Below, piece after piece: positions 1-11,160 of a stretch of 64,000 bases of DNA. Within the stretch, counting starts at the first letter, position 1. Each line of letters opens with the position of its first letter. This DNA is from Chloranthus sessilifolius (taxonomy: Eukaryota; Streptophyta; Magnoliopsida; Chloranthales; Chloranthaceae). The stretch spans positions 175,106,317 to 175,170,316 of the forward strand of contig CM037584.1 in assembly GCA_021018995.1 (NCBI GenBank). The letters are read 5' to 3'. Both the position numbers and the translations under genes were made by a program. Under the pieces are notes generated by a model, which worked only from the letters and a program-made list of their open reading frames with translations, had not been told where the DNA came from and searched no databases.

Positions 1-690
1 CATATCCGAAAGCCGCCATACAGATATCTGAATGCTTCCTAAAGCATAAATGGGTACTAAAAAAAGGCCATTATCCAGTAGTGGTCCCATAATTATGGAG
101 TGCTGGGAGAGATGGACGGGATACAGACCTAACCTTCAGATTTTTACGCACAAAGTGGCTGCTCTCAGGACTCGAAATCACGTTTTCACACTTGACAGCC
201 CAAGCCTTTTACCAATTACCATTGCACTAAGCAATGTCCCTTGGGCATTAAAAAAAACCCAAATAAGAGTTGTAGATATTAGCATGTTGTTCACTATAGT
301 TCATTGAAGAAATGATGAGTATTTTCCGCAGCAGGGAATGGATCACTCTCTCCTTCAACAATAAAAATTTAGTTTTTTATGATGTATGACAATTACATCT
401 TAAACTTCCTAGATCAAATAGTTCTAACCCTCTGATGAACATGTTTTTTTGGCTGAGTGCTCATCATATGATGTTTAGCCACTTGGATTGAGCCAAAATC
501 ATATGATGTTTATTGAACCAAAAAGTGGGACCAAGACCAGTCTTTCGTCAAACTTCAACTACCTATAGAGCACCATCCAACTACGCTATCTGCTATATGA
601 GAACTAGCCTTTCTAAGGCTCGAACTGTGTGCCTGAAGTTTTAGCATGTATTCCAATCATGGTTCATAATGACATATTTACCGTCCAGTA
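1..690. other. No recognisable gene; unassigned sequence
   Basis: No family-level similarity is visible on either strand. An open frame of about 85 codons near the left edge (plus strand) has no recognised domain and no splice context that I can support. A short imperfect foldback around 450-540 repeats CATATGATGTTT twice. I see no promoter or RNA gene. Confidence 0.5.
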
Positions 691-698
691 CATACAGG

Positions 699-903
699 CA
701 TGGATCAAAATTTCGGCCGATACCGATACGTATCGGTATTGGTATCGGACGATACATTGAATGTATCGGACGATACATTCAATGTATCGAACGATACATT
801 CAATGTATCGTCCGATGCCAACCGGTACCGATATGTATCGTCCGATACGTATCGTTTTGGAGCTCGGACGATACGTATCGATAACCCGATATTTTGACCC
901 ATG
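699..903. mobile_element. hAT-like MITE, copy 1
   Basis: A 205 bp non-coding foldback element. Its ends read CATGGATCAAAATTTCGG on the left and, reverse-complemented, CATGGGTCAAAATATCGG on the right. It is flanked by a perfect 8 bp direct repeat CATACAGG (691-698 and 904-911), the duplication size of the hAT superfamily. The interior holds GATACGTATCG palindromes and three tandem copies of a near-palindrome like CGATACATTGAATGTATCG, so either strand can fold into a long hairpin. Open frames across it are translations of these repeats, not genes. Same family as 1673-1901 and 13894-14064. Confidence 0.85.
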
Positions 904-1239
904 CATACAGGTATCGGCCAAGCCCCAGGAACTATATGCCCATATGAGCATAACGGATATACACCAGGCCGGAATATAGCTTATTTTACCTTAGAATTTA
1001 GCAATATAGTAGATTTTTCCCGTATTTACAAAGATTTTGGTTTTGGTAAGCATCCCTGTAGTTTCAAGAAGAGAGGAGGGGGGTTAGCGGATTCTAAGGT
1101 GTTTAAGCTTTTCCCCGCATATACCTGAAATTTCTAGATGTACAAAGATTTTATATATTTTATGGTATATAATTTCTATGACTAAAAATTCGAAATACCA
1201 GAAAACCTCGATTTTTCTAGATATCCTGATTTTTTTGGA

Positions 1240-1445
1240 ATCGTGGTAATTAAATACTATAAATTATGGAAATCCCCGGTATGTCTAGAATCACCATATT
1301 AGATATACTACATATAATTCAATGCGTATAGTAATCACTAGTATATCTCTAGATATACTGGTGAGTTAAAGGATTATCACAATTAAATAACATAAATTAT
1401 GGAAATCACTGGTATATGTAGAAATCATATAAGATATGCCAGAGA
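1240..1445. repeat. Two-copy tandem duplication, period about 135 bp
   Basis: The segment starting AATTAAATACTATAAATTATGG near 1248 recurs at 1382 with about 80% identity over some 60 bases, followed by shared AGATAT and TATACT blocks. No gene is associated. The rest of 912-1664 shows nothing recognisable. Confidence 0.55.
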
Positions 1446-1672
1446 TAATTCGATACCGAAGATTTTTTCTATAGTTTTTCTATATTAAGTACAGTACAGA
1501 ATTTTCCAGGTGACTGAATTACAGTGATTTCTTACTTTTTTTGAAAATCTGAAATTACAGGTATGTACCAGAAAATACAGGCCCCTATTTCTGGTATAAA
1601 CAAGTACTGGAGCGAACATTTTAAATTTTCTGTCCAATGCTAAGCAGTTAATGTTTGCGCCTGACGACCTAC

Positions 1673-1901
1673 CATGGTTCAAAATCTCGCCAGAAAACGG
1701 TACGTACCAATCAATACGTACCAGTTTCAGAGGTCACCGGTATGATACATTGAATGTATCGTACCGGTGCATTACATATATATTAGCAATGTATCGGACG
1801 AAACATACCAATGTATCGTCTGGAACCAGTACGTACCGGAAGATACGTACTGGTTTTGGAGCTCGATGATACGTACCGGAAAACCAGTATTTAAAACCAT
1901 G
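1673..1901. mobile_element. hAT-like MITE, copy 2
   Basis: A 229 bp foldback with ends CATGGTTCAAAATCTCG and CATGGTTTTAAATACTGG (reverse complement of the right side). It is flanked by a perfect 8 bp direct repeat CGACCTAC (1665-1672 and 1902-1909). The interior again carries the GATACATTGAATGTATCG near-palindrome, plus GGTACGTACC-type palindromes. It is diverged from copy 1 but clearly the same family. Confidence 0.82.
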
Positions 1902-1909
1902 CGACCTAC

Positions 1910-2404
1910 ACCTCATTAAACCAAAACTAAAACATTTGAACCCGTGCATGCCCCAATTATTAATTGAGCACAAAATTTCCAGCCACGCCCAGCCCATTGA
2001 CACACCTACCCAAGCAGTGACCAATTGATATGGCAGTCAAGATCTAAACACAAATGAGCTGGTATATGCATTTAAGCTAGTTTACGCACCTACACGATTT
2101 TGTACAGGTACCACACTGAAACTGTGTTGTGCATCAAGTGGAAAGGTCGGTGCGAAGTAGAAGACGTTAGATCAACAGTTCCCAAAGATTTCATTAAAAA
2201 AATGCATCTCTATAATGTGATTAAGACCAGTTCTCTCCAAAAAATGTTTTAGTCATTCATTTTTATGGCTGTTAACTGCTTTTAAGCACATGAATGAAAT
2301 CCTCAGGCACGTTGATCTAATCTTTTTCTACTTTGCATCGGCTGGTACTGCTTGATGGAAAAACATTGTGGCACATGTAAAAGCTCCTGTCCATACATAG
2401 TCTA
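1910..2404. other. Unassigned intergenic sequence
   Basis: No coding, RNA or repeat structure that I can support. Confidence 0.4.
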
Positions 2405-2407
2405 ATC

Positions 2408-2730
2408 ATACTGACCAGATTCTCTGACTTTTTTAAAATGTTGCGAATAATTTGTGATTTTTTGAGAAAAAAATGAATAAAATTAAAATTATTCGTGAAT
2501 TTTTCAAAAAATTACAGATTCCGAGAATTATTGGCGAATTTCTTAAATTTTTCCTTTTTTTTTTTTTTTTTTCAAGTTTTTAACTTTTACGGTTTTTAAT
2601 TAATATGTTTTATAATTTTTCTTTTTTCATTTTTCTAATGTTGACCTTTTTCCCAAATTTAACGAATTTTGCCAGATTTTTTTCCAAGCCGATTTATTCC
2701 TGAACACGTACTTGGTTACTTTGATCTAGA
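2408..2730. repeat. AT-rich dispersed repeat (GGTCACT family)
   Basis: This segment matches, in opposite orientation, the one at 33110-33430. Shared blocks include GTTTTTAATTAATAT, TTGACCTTTTTCCC and CCAAGCCGATTTAT in the same order. Relatives lie at 27069-27375 and 40070-40222. In the 27069 copy the ends read CATAGTGACCAA and TTGGTCACTATG, suggesting a small DNA element with short inverted ends. Non-coding. Confidence 0.55.
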
Positions 2731-2755
2731 ACATGCACGGGTGGACCGTTATGTA

Positions 2756-2955
2756 TTACCGACTTAGTATCGGAGACACCAAAACCCTTTTTTTCAAAGA
2801 AAAAATAAAATAAAAAACAGAACATTGACTGTATTGACCGATACCGCTACCACCCTGATACCTGTATCGGGGTGGTATCGGTATTTGTTTCCAGCAATCC
2901 CGAGACTTATGCTTATCCGTATCAGTATCCACCGAGTTTTGACACCTTGACCAGT
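2756..2955. repeat. Short foldback with GGTATCGGTAT palindromes
   Basis: The interior holds inverted pieces such as ACCGATACCGCTACC against GGTGGTATCGGTAT. The right edge, read on the minus strand, is CAAGGTGTCAAAACTCGG, close to the ends of the MITE at 13894. The left edge is unclear and I see no target duplication, so membership in that family is tentative. Confidence 0.3.
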
Positions 2956-3099
2956 TCAACACAAATTGATCAAATTTCTAATAGAGATTGCGAAAGCAAT
3001 CATCTTTGATGGTGTTTAATGGTGCTAAAAACAAACATACAACAGCTCAAATAGCAAATTAGCAACTGCGTTTGTAAACGGAACAGCAAAAAAGACCAC

Positions 3100-3376
3100 C
3101 TTTGACTCCTTCCAGCTCGAGAGAAGATAGTTTGACGTCATTTGCTGATTCAAATCGATCCAGAAAAAATTGAAGTTGTTGAGATGCAGAAGCATTTGAA
3201 GGAAGAGTAACAGGAGAGTCTCCATCTCCATCTCGTTTTCTCCCATCTCTCTCCTTCTTCTTCGTCTTGACTCTGTTTTTTCCGAGGGGTATGCGATTAG
3301 GGTTAGGGTTTTTGAATTTGGCTTTGTGACTCTTTGTGTGCTTCTGATTTGGGGTTTGGGGTTTCCCGCTCGCCAT
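3100..3376 (-). CDS. First coding exon of a Lys-rich protein, possibly CMS1-like (ribosome biogenesis)
   Basis: The frame starts at an ATG in a good plant context (CACCAATGGCG) and encodes about 92 residues. A basic head comes first (runs of Lys/Arg near residues 20-50), then a Gly/Asp-rich bit, then a hydrophilic helix-like stretch rich in Ser, Gln, Leu and Phe. The exon most likely ends at base 3100 before a GTGGTC donor; the remaining exons would lie beyond the left edge. The leader has CT-rich AAACCCT sequence, and the coding strand carries the telobox-like CCCTAACCCTAA, common at plant ribosomal and ribosome-biogenesis genes. The tail of the exon resembles the start of the plant Cms1/CMSS1 small-subunit-processome family, but that is recall only. 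It could be another nuclear protein. The downstream neighbour is only MITEs and intron-like sequence. Confidence 0.5.
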
Positions 3377-3433
3377 TGGTGAAGTGCGATTGGTTTCTTT
3401 GAGCAGAGAGAGGGTTTAGGGCTTATATGCGGA

Positions 3434-3753
3434 TAGGGATGAGCCGAACATCGAAACCGAACCTAAAATCGAGGTCCCGAACCGGACCGAATCACACCGA
3501 AAACCGACTGACAGTTCAGATCCGTTTCGGTTTAGGGTGGCAAAAACCGAAAATCGAAAACCATGGAGGTAGAATGAGTAAACCAAAAAAAACATAAAAT
3601 ACCGAAAAAATTAGGCAAAATACTCCCACCGAACCAAACTGAATGGGTTTCGGTGTCAGTTCCAAAAAAAAAAAAAAGGATATCGTACCGAACTAAATGG
3701 GTTTCGATCTGAAAATTTCGGATTTGGTTCGGTACACCGAACTTGCATCCCTA
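3434..3753. mobile_element. MITE with TAGGGATG ends (hAT-like)
   Basis: A 320 bp foldback with TAGGGATG at the left and CATCCCTA at the right. CCGAAC-rich arms lie just inside (CCGAACATCGAAACCGAACC against GTTCGGTGTACCGAACC). The flanks read TATGCGGA and TATGCAAG, an imperfect 8 bp target duplication (five leading bases identical). It sits in the promoter-proximal region of the exon at 3100-3376. Non-coding. Confidence 0.6.
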
Positions 3754-3769
3754 TATGCAAGTAGGGTCT

Positions 3770-4810
3770 ATGCGATTAGGGTCGCGAGTGTTTTCTCTCT
3801 TAAACTCGGGTCGAGAGCCAGAGCCGATTTTTTTATTTAAAGTTCGGTTGAAGTATTAGAGCTAAGCTTGTAGAGCTCAATTCGACCCGACTCCGCTCAA
3901 TTAGTAGTATATAATACTTTTATATATAACATTTTAAAATTTCTTTTACTTTCTCTCCCTTATAATAAGATTCATATAATTGTTAATATATAAATAAATA
4001 AGCAATTAACATATAATCCTTATGATCCTCTATTGAAGCTTGTGTTTTTATTTTTTTTATTTTTTTACTACGACCATTCAGTCGAGATTGCCTCAAGAAT
4101 CGAGGATAGGCACACATGCACATGTGACAGTTGTAGAGTAGCATGAGGGAGCATCAATTATGGTGATGAAGGTTAACTGGCAGAACCCAACCCACACCTT
4201 GTAAAGACATTGGTGGGAAACAAGGTAGAGGACAAGAATCGAACCCACAACCTACTCCCTCACATTGGAGGACCAATTGGGCTAATGCTTTTTTTTTCCT
4301 CTCTTTCTCTCTATTTATCTCTCACTCTCTCTGTGCAGTGTGCAATCATTAAAATTCTTTCTCATTTGTCTCAATGAACAATCACTAACACGATAATTAA
4401 CTAACCAATCAATACCTACGACCAACACTTATACTCTTAATAAATATTTAGTACATTAAACTTAAATACTTTTTTACTTTTCAAATTTTAAGAACTTTTT
4501 TCACAATCGATCTGTTAAATCCAAAAGAACTAAGAGATTAAAAGATATTAGGGCATTCATTTATTAAAGTTTTAATCTATTAAAAAAAATTAATGTTTAA
4601 AACAACGTTAGGAAAAAAAATTATAAACTAAAACTTATTTAGCTCGAAGCTTAGCTTAGCCCGACTCAAGCTCGATAGAGTCAAACTAGAGTTTAAACTT
4701 TTCAAGCTTGAAGGGCTTAAAGCCAAGTTCTAGTTTGACTTATATAAGGTAGACCCGAGCTAGAGCAAACCCAAGTTCGGAGTCGGCCTGGCTTAGTTGC
4801 AGCCCTATAT
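3770..4810. repeat. Decayed repeat region around a SINE
   Basis: Segments rich in AGCTCGA, CGACCCGA and GGGTCGAG appear on both sides (about 3800-3900 and 4640-4806). The right edge ends GCAGCCCTA, so the whole may be an old TAGGG-ended DNA element into which the SINE at 4050-4288 was inserted. Borders are uncertain and no protein is seen. Confidence 0.3.
4050..4288 (-). mobile_element. tRNA-derived SINE
   Basis: Read on the minus strand, the element starts near 4288 with an A-box-like TTAGCCCAATTGG. About 28 bases later comes a B-box-like TGTGGGTTCGATTCTTG, the internal RNA polymerase III promoter of a tRNA-derived SINE. A body of about 170 bases follows, ending in an A-rich tail near 4050. 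It makes no protein and would be transcribed only by pol III. Confidence 0.7.
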
Positions 4811-4884
4811 ATGAGAGAATATGAATAAATCATAGCCACCAAGTCAAGGTTCGGCAATAATCCTGCAAGGTTAAAATTGGAAAA

Positions 4885-5140
4885 GAAGTAACAAATTTTG
4901 GAGTTCAGAAAACTAATTAGAGAAAATTGGATAGCAAAAAATGAGATTAAAAAACATAAAATTTTTTTATTAAAATCATGATTTATTAATAAAAGCGAAA
5001 ATTACTGAAGAATTAATCACGATATATTCGTGAATTTTTTCAAACGCATGAATTTTGAAAAAAGTTTGCAAATACTTTGAGAATTCACAAGCAAATTATT
5101 CTGAATTTTTCAAACGTTCGGCAAATTTGGTGGCTATTAG
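4885..5140. repeat. AT-rich dispersed repeat, diverged
   Basis: Short runs such as ATTCGTGAATTTTTTCAAA and GGCAAATTTGGTGG resemble the GGTCACT-type repeat at 2408 and 33110. The copy is too diverged to place its ends. From 5141 to 5797 I recognise nothing. Confidence 0.3.
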
Positions 5141-6104
5141 ATATATTAGCTACTTCGTGTCTTGGACTTTATAATTGTAGCGTTATTATTAGGTGACCGA
5201 CTCGATCATGGTCCGTGGACCTTGAGATGTGCACATATTTGAATAGCCAGAAAATCCGTGCACATCACATCTCGGGCAGCTTGTGCAACACGTGACTCGT
5301 ATGTTGTCTACCTTTTGTGTGGGTCCTGTGCTCTAACTTAGTTATGAAGAGTTGGGTATTTTATGTTTTTTTGGATGAAAAAAGAGTTGGATATTAAGTA
5401 GCCAAACTAGGTGTCAAAAGTTGGCCTGCGGATCACCTCTTTGACATGTGTCACATCAAAGATTGCATTTTCACTCCTATTTGTTGTCGTCTGGGCGAGA
5501 GTCTTGTTTCTTTTTTAATTAGCGTTAAGCGTTATTTGTGAGCACTGATCATACGTCTTCAAATTATTTCTTTTCAAATTAGTGCTAAAGTTTATGTAAC
5601 TTTGTCATCATTCATTTCTCTTCATAGCTAACAATGAGAAAGGCGAGATGATCTTAAGAGAGACCCTTATAAAATAACATAAATTGATAGTTTTAAGCCT
5701 CGTTCATGTATTTTTTGATTTTTTTCAGAAAAGTTCAAACTCTTGAAAACTCATATTCATGTCACACTCAGATCCTTGACTTTTCCCAAATGCGTTTTAA
5801 AGTGTTACGACCTGAAATTTTATCTCAGATACACTAAGCGGCTATATATATATAATCAGAGTTTTCACACAAATATGATTTCACAAAATCCGTGAATCCA
5901 ATAAATGAAAGTGAAATAAAAGGGCATTCATAAATATGAATAAATACGATAAAATCCTAATGTACCATCAATAAAAAGAAAATAAAAGTCAGAAATAAAT
6001 CCGAAAAATAATAATATCCAACAACAAAAAAGATAAAAGACTGAAAAAAAAATAAAGTTGTTTAAACGAGATAACCAATCTCAGTACCAAATCTAACGTT
6101 GTCA

Positions 6105-6257
6105 CTAATCGACGCTCGGATCAAAGTCAGCATCAAGGTTCTCATGGAAACATGTAGCATCGCCCTCCCAAAACTCTTGGTACTCGGCGTCCACGAGATC
6201 TATGAAGTCAGCACCAAAAGGGTCAGAATAGTTAGTGTCCACTCCGTCAATATATTC
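6105..6257 (-). other. Short acidic open frame in LTR copy A
   Basis: Directly after a putative splice acceptor (TTACAG before GTGA) a 50-codon frame runs to TAG. It is rich in Asp, Glu, Tyr and Phe and ends in an Asp-Phe-Asp-Pro-Ser motif. The frame in the palindrome arms has nearly the same length, no indels and many D/E or Y/F exchanges; I count 12, 17 and 22 differences at codon positions 1, 2 and 3 against 38774-38929. That mildly favours coding constraint. No in-frame ATG precedes it in the exon, so it would need an upstream exon. Function unknown. Confidence 0.4.
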
Positions 6258-7564
6258 ACCTGTAATAGATAAATATCGCGAGGACTGAGTTGCTAAATAA
6301 CATGCAACTCAATGGATACACCACCAATCCATCCTACTCTTCTCAAGTACAGTGTGGGTGTATTTTGTGATAATAATAGTATATCAAAACAACTAAAAGA
6401 ATGAAACAATAAGTTCTTACATATCGTAGAGTGTGTATCATACCGTAATCTATACACACTCATATCCTAGGGTACTTCGTCACACCTTATAACATACCAT
6501 ATCTTATTATTTTCACACATGAGTCTGTATCTCGCATGGGCGTACCTAACTTACTCATAAATCATATACAACATATCTCAGGGTTGCTACTCGAACCTAT
6601 CATGTGAGGGTCACCATAGTAGTTTACCATTATATTATATTCATATCATAATACCATTCATATCATATACCTCATCCAGTCACAGGGGCAGCCAGCAAAC
6701 GTAACTCATATCATACTATCTCCCATAGACCCGTCTTGACTGAAGAAATTGTGGCCCTTACGATGACTACGTAACGAGCGATACGTATAAACTTAAGTTT
6801 TTAATCTTATACTGGCCTACACATCGAGCTCGTATCTTATCTTACCTTATAGACTCATATTTTAACATACTCTTACAATATATATCTATGACGAACTATA
6901 GTGCGGTAATTTCACTAAACTATGTTTTCCAAAGAACAAGTTCCGTAGTAACCTGAATGTACTTCATGTGACAGCCCATATTATCATAGAGGGGTTGTAT
7001 CTATACATGGACACCTACATTTCAAGTTTCACATGACCGAAAAGAAATCTCATCACAACTAAAGCCTAAAGGTCAAACCTCGTATCTTAACTCTATCATA
7101 TTAAAACTCGGGGGTGATAGGGTCACAGTATATGCCATTGTATATGACGTTACACTGAATCCGTACTCACCACACTCATCATGATGTCTCATACCATCAT
7201 GAGTTATAAGACATATGAATACGATTTATTTTTCGCTTCGATATTATCTCAGCGAATCACCACGCCTAAGCGTAAACATGATCTCATACACTCGCGTACA
7301 TATGATCTAACATATCCATATAACTCTTATAATATTATTAAAATGGAAGCATAAAACTATCTTACTTACAAAATAAATTTGCATTTAGATTTTATTATGA
7401 TTATACGTGTATATATTTACATAACATGCCAATACAAATATATAATAGGGTAGTCATTAGTGTGTGATTTCGAGAACGTGAAGGTTAGAGTTCGATTTTC
7501 ATGAGGGTATCGAATTTCTAACTCTTCGTGTTATCAAAAACATCACGTTGAAACAATAAATTTG

Positions 7565-7595
<31 letters not shown>

Positions 7596-7744
7596 ATAGA
7601 ATGCATAAATAGAAAGATGTTGCAATTCCAAGTTAGATAAATCATGACCATCGTTCGAAACCTACTTGTGATTAAAGTATATTAAAAGTTCTTGTCGTGA
7701 TAAAGTGAAATTATAAGGTAATAATTTGTTGACTGTTTGGACGA

Positions 7745-8280
7745 GAATTGATCGATCGATTTTAGAATCGATCGATTGAAATTTTAAAAAAAAATTCACT
7801 CAGTTCTGTTCAGAATCGATCGATCAAAATTTTATAATCAATCGATCGAATTCAAAGTGAATAGGCAAAATCGATTCTGTCCAAAATTGATTGATCGGAT
7901 ATAAGAAATCGATCAATCGAATTTAAAGTGAATGAGGACATTAACTCTATCTAGATCAAAAATATAAATTGATCAGTTGCAATTAATGAGTCAGATGCAT
8001 CCGATTAGTTCAATATCAACCGATCAGTCTTAAAAATTGACTGTTCAAAAATATAGATTAAAAAGGTATTGCAGTATGGTCCAGAATCAATCGATTGGTC
8101 ATAAATAATCGATTGAGTGATAATAAATAAAATAACTTTACACAGATGGGTCTCGGTCTAAAATCGATCGATCACAAGTATAGAGTCAATCGATCGAATA
8201 TACATAGAAAATATACAAAATCTATTTGGTCAAGAATCGATCGATTGAATATATAAATCAATCGATCGGTTCTAAAATTT
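7745..8280. repeat. TCGATCGA-type short repeat array
   Basis: More than ten imperfect copies of ATCGATCGATTGAATTT-like units, spaced 20-50 bases apart, lie inside the LTR. Units are self-complementary around TCGATCGA. Similar arrays occur near 37550-37750, 41770-42110, 50800-51130 and 58995-59020 in other repeats. Confidence 0.7.
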
Positions 8281-8416
8281 CTGGAACAGTTTGGGTTTTA
8301 AAAATTAGATCTAAAAGATAGAAAAATATTTAAAATAAAATAAATAAAAATATGGCTAGAGGTTAGCTATTTCATTATCTTTAAAAGTAACTTTAATAAA
8401 AAAACATAAAATAGGT

Positions 8417-8661
8417 TCATTTATTTAGCCCGTCGATACACAATCGAACGTACCCTACGCAACGGGATCTGAGAAGAACGGAATGAATTGATGGGTACCC
8501 ACCTGTTGAAGCGTGAACAGTAAATCTTTGGTGATTAGGGTTAAATAGATTGACATCCAACATAATAGCTCGTCCAAAGTTTCTTCTTCTTCCTCTTTCT
8601 TGATCTCGTTGGTGAAAATAGATCGCAATGGTTCTTGTGGAAGAACACATGGGAGTCTCAA
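8417..8661 (-). other. Possible 5' exon of the LTR A transcript
   Basis: On the minus strand this stretch ends with CTTCAACAG before GTGGGTACCC, a donor-like site. The related LTR at 53654 has CTCAAGAAG before GTGGGTGCC at the comparable place, which suggests a shared splice donor. Open frames of 68-77 codons overlap here in two phases, and neither has a recognisable domain. The exon call is inference from the conserved donor only. Confidence 0.3.
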
Positions 8662-8953
8662 AGAGATTAGGGAGTTTTAGGAAGGGTGGGTTGAGAAGGA
8701 ATTGTGAAGGCTAAGGTTTCTTAAGAGAAGAAAATAATAAGTGACGGATAGAGTTTCTTAAGATATTAGAATAAGAATAAGAGACGACTAGAGTTTTTAA
8801 AAAAATTAGAATAAGAAAAGAGAGTTACGTACTTAAATAAGGTTTTCCAAAATATGGTAGGTTTCGGTGTGGAGCACTATCACCGTGCATAGTATAAAAA
8901 CACATCTAACACTATTAAAAATATTTAAGAATATTCGGGTCATTTACATTAAG

Positions 8954-9665
8954 TCACTCAGATTCCTGGTTTGTCCCCAAATTAATCCTATCATTCTTAA
9001 ATTCATCTAAGAAAAGCTCAAAATTGGAAGAATTGTTACTTGTGCTCGAATTGTAAACACATTGTTGAGTCATCGGCATATGAGGCGAACTCGAATTTAG
9101 GCAAAATTTTATTGGTTGTCTATTCATGTGAGGTTCAACATATTAGGTTGTGTTTTTTTCATAATACGACTTCTAGAGGGACAGTACCAAAAAAGTCATA
9201 TATATATATATAAAGATTATAAACTCATGAAGATAGACAGGGCGGAGCACAACAAAAGCCTTTTTAACATTTTTCATTTATTTACAAATAAGAAAATTAT
9301 ATATGATTAAGCCATTAAGACAAATTTGACATAATTTTTTCATAACAAAAATACAATAAGACATAAAAACCAACAAAAACAGAGCTATAACAAGCCCGAA
9401 ATCTCAGTTTAAAGTTTTAAGGGCCAAAGGATTATTTATTTATTATTATTTTAAGTAATAGATTACCTAGGCCCCAATCTACAGACCAAGACAGAACCAG
9501 TCAGAGATCTGGCCCGAATCGGCTTATGAATAGGTCTAATCCAGCTCATGACCCGACCTAGTCTGATTGAGACCCACATAAGCACTATATAAAAATTGGT
9601 GCGACCCAGTTCGTTCCATGGCCCATGTAGACTCACGAAAGCACTAAATAAAAGAGTAGCTTTAT
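8954..9665. other. Unassigned sequence
   Basis: No gene or RNA is recognised. The part at 9560-9680 repeats ACTCACGAAAGCACTAAATA-like text that recurs at 10080, so it may be repeat-derived. Confidence 0.35.
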
Positions 9666-9671
9666 TCATGC

Positions 9672-10055
9672 CCACCGAATCTTGAAATACGCCAATGCCA
9701 AAAATATTGATTGATTTAATTTAGACGATGGAGATCATTTTTCGCTCCAATATTCCACACAAGGGATCCTGAGGTCATAGCGCACCTATATGACGGTTAG
9801 TTTTTTATTCCACATGACAAAGATCCCAAAAATGTGATCCTAAAGTCATGTGGCGCACATCACACTCAAACGTGACTTTAGGGCTACTTTTTGGGGTCTA
9901 TGGCATGTGGAATAAGAAACTAAATGTCTAATTGGTGCGCTATGATCTCAAGATCCCTTGTGTTGAAGATTAGAGCGAACCCCTTGTGTGGAAGATTGGA
10001 GCAAAAAATGATCTCCATCGTATGGCGTATTTCAAGATTCAATGGGAAGCTACCC
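9672..10055. mobile_element. Long-armed foldback element, family F, copy 1
   Basis: The arms are inverted copies. The left reads GAATCTTGAAATACGCC, then GACGATGGAGATCATTTTTC, then TTCCACACAAGGGATC. The right is its complement, ending GGCGTATTTCAAGATTC. The left arm has an extra stretch of about 28 bases. The centre has CAAAAATGTGATCCT and its inverse. The same arm sequence recurs at 26570, 32129 and 34466. Non-coding. Confidence 0.65.
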
Positions 10056-10059
10056 AAAT

Positions 10060-10195
10060 AAAAATTGGTTACCCATGCATACTCACAAAAGTACTAAATA
10101 TAAATTGGTTGTGGGGAAGAATTGAACCCTTGATGTGATGAGAATATCTAAAAAACCTCACCAACTAAACGACCATTAGGTTTTAGTTCACAAAT
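10060..10195 (-). mobile_element. tRNA-like SINE head or remnant
   Basis: On the minus strand CGTTTAGTTGGTGAGG (A-box-like) is followed about 27 bases later by AAGGGTTCAATTCTTCCC (B-box-like). The spacing fits a tRNA-derived pol III promoter. A downstream body cannot be separated from the neighbouring foldback, so this may be a fragment. Confidence 0.4.
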
Positions 10196-10199
10196 GCGT

Positions 10200-11160
10200 T
10201 TCTTATTTCAAATATCTTAATTTGGTTTGTTTTTTTTCTTCTTCTTTTTTAACGTTTTCTGGGGAAAGCACGAAATTTAGGTGCTTCCTAGCGCACCAAA
10301 TAGGTGCCCCTTACAAGCGGTAAGGTGTAATCTTAATTGAATAAACATTTCCCAAAACCATAAGATCCACTGCCGGCCACCCCGAGTGCCAATATCTTGA
10401 CGGTGTAGGTCACCAAGCAGCTGTTGGAGGCTGGCCGATCAAGCCGATGATCGAAACCGTCCAATCAACTTACCGATAGTGGAAGACATTACGTCAAGAA
10501 AAGGATCAGAGCCTCCGGAGGCTCTATTTTGATATTGTTTTGGTGCTCAGTTACATATATGTATCATAGTTAGTTGGGTCTCTAAATAGCCGTTGGAAAA
10601 AAATCGTTGAGTGTAGTTGTAATCCGGTGTACCATATAGGAAGGAGTATAATTGCAAGCACCAATTTGAAGCTCAAATTCTTAGCCTTTCCGAGCGAAAA
10701 GCTTGGACGAAGGGCTGCCACTTTTTCTCGAAAAGTTTCAGAAAGAGGGAGAACCAATGCAAACTTGCGAACAACTGACTCTCGTGGAAAGACTCCGATT
10801 TTGCCTACTTTCTGAGCTCAAACTAAGAATTTGTGCTTTTCTGGGCTCTCAAATGATGCTTTAGTGTTTGATTAAGTGTCAAGTGATTAAAAAGATGAGA
10901 AATGATCGGCCAAAAATAAAATTATTAATTACAATAAGACAAAATATCAAACTAACAGAATAAAGTATATTGAGAAGCGAGAGTATTTTAAAGAATAGCA
11001 AATAACAATAATTATAGATGATCTTAAAATATATAAGCTCACGAAAAGAGAAGCTCGAAAAGCCTTTTATAGGGTTTAAGTATGAAGCATATGCCAGGTT
11101 ACACACTTGACTAAGAATGAAAAAAAAGAAGAGAAAATAAATCTATAAACTTGCCAATAT
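10200..11160. other. Unassigned sequence
   Basis: Two overlapping open frames near 10551-10815 lie on opposite strands and mirror each other; neither has a recognised domain. The remainder is AT-rich and featureless to me. Confidence 0.35.

Larger units (their letters stand above)
5803..8948 (-). mobile_element. Solo long LTR (3.1 kb), family with TGTYRYGACC ends, copy A
   Basis: On the plus strand the element opens TGTTACGACC at 5803 and closes GGGTCATTTACA at 8948. Flanks TAAAG and TTAAG form a near-perfect 5 bp duplication. It matches the left arm of the palindrome at 35688 block by block: GCGCTCGGATCA, CTCTTGGTA, AATGGATACACCACCAATCCA, the 'gtcttgactga' block and the 'agggtcaccatagta' block. 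By that alignment it reads as an LTR on the minus strand. Next to its 3' end no primer-binding site is visible, so it looks solo. It contains a short acidic open frame (6105-6257) and an array of TCGATCGA repeats (7745-8280). Confidence 0.65.

Noticed and set aside
669-902. Open frames of 65-95 codons on both strands over the MITE
   Set aside because: They mirror each other and are translations of the CGATACATT repeats; no domain or codon preference.
3290-3320. Interstitial telomere repeat
   Set aside because: Only two TTAGGG-type units, within a coding exon; better read as a telobox-like motif.
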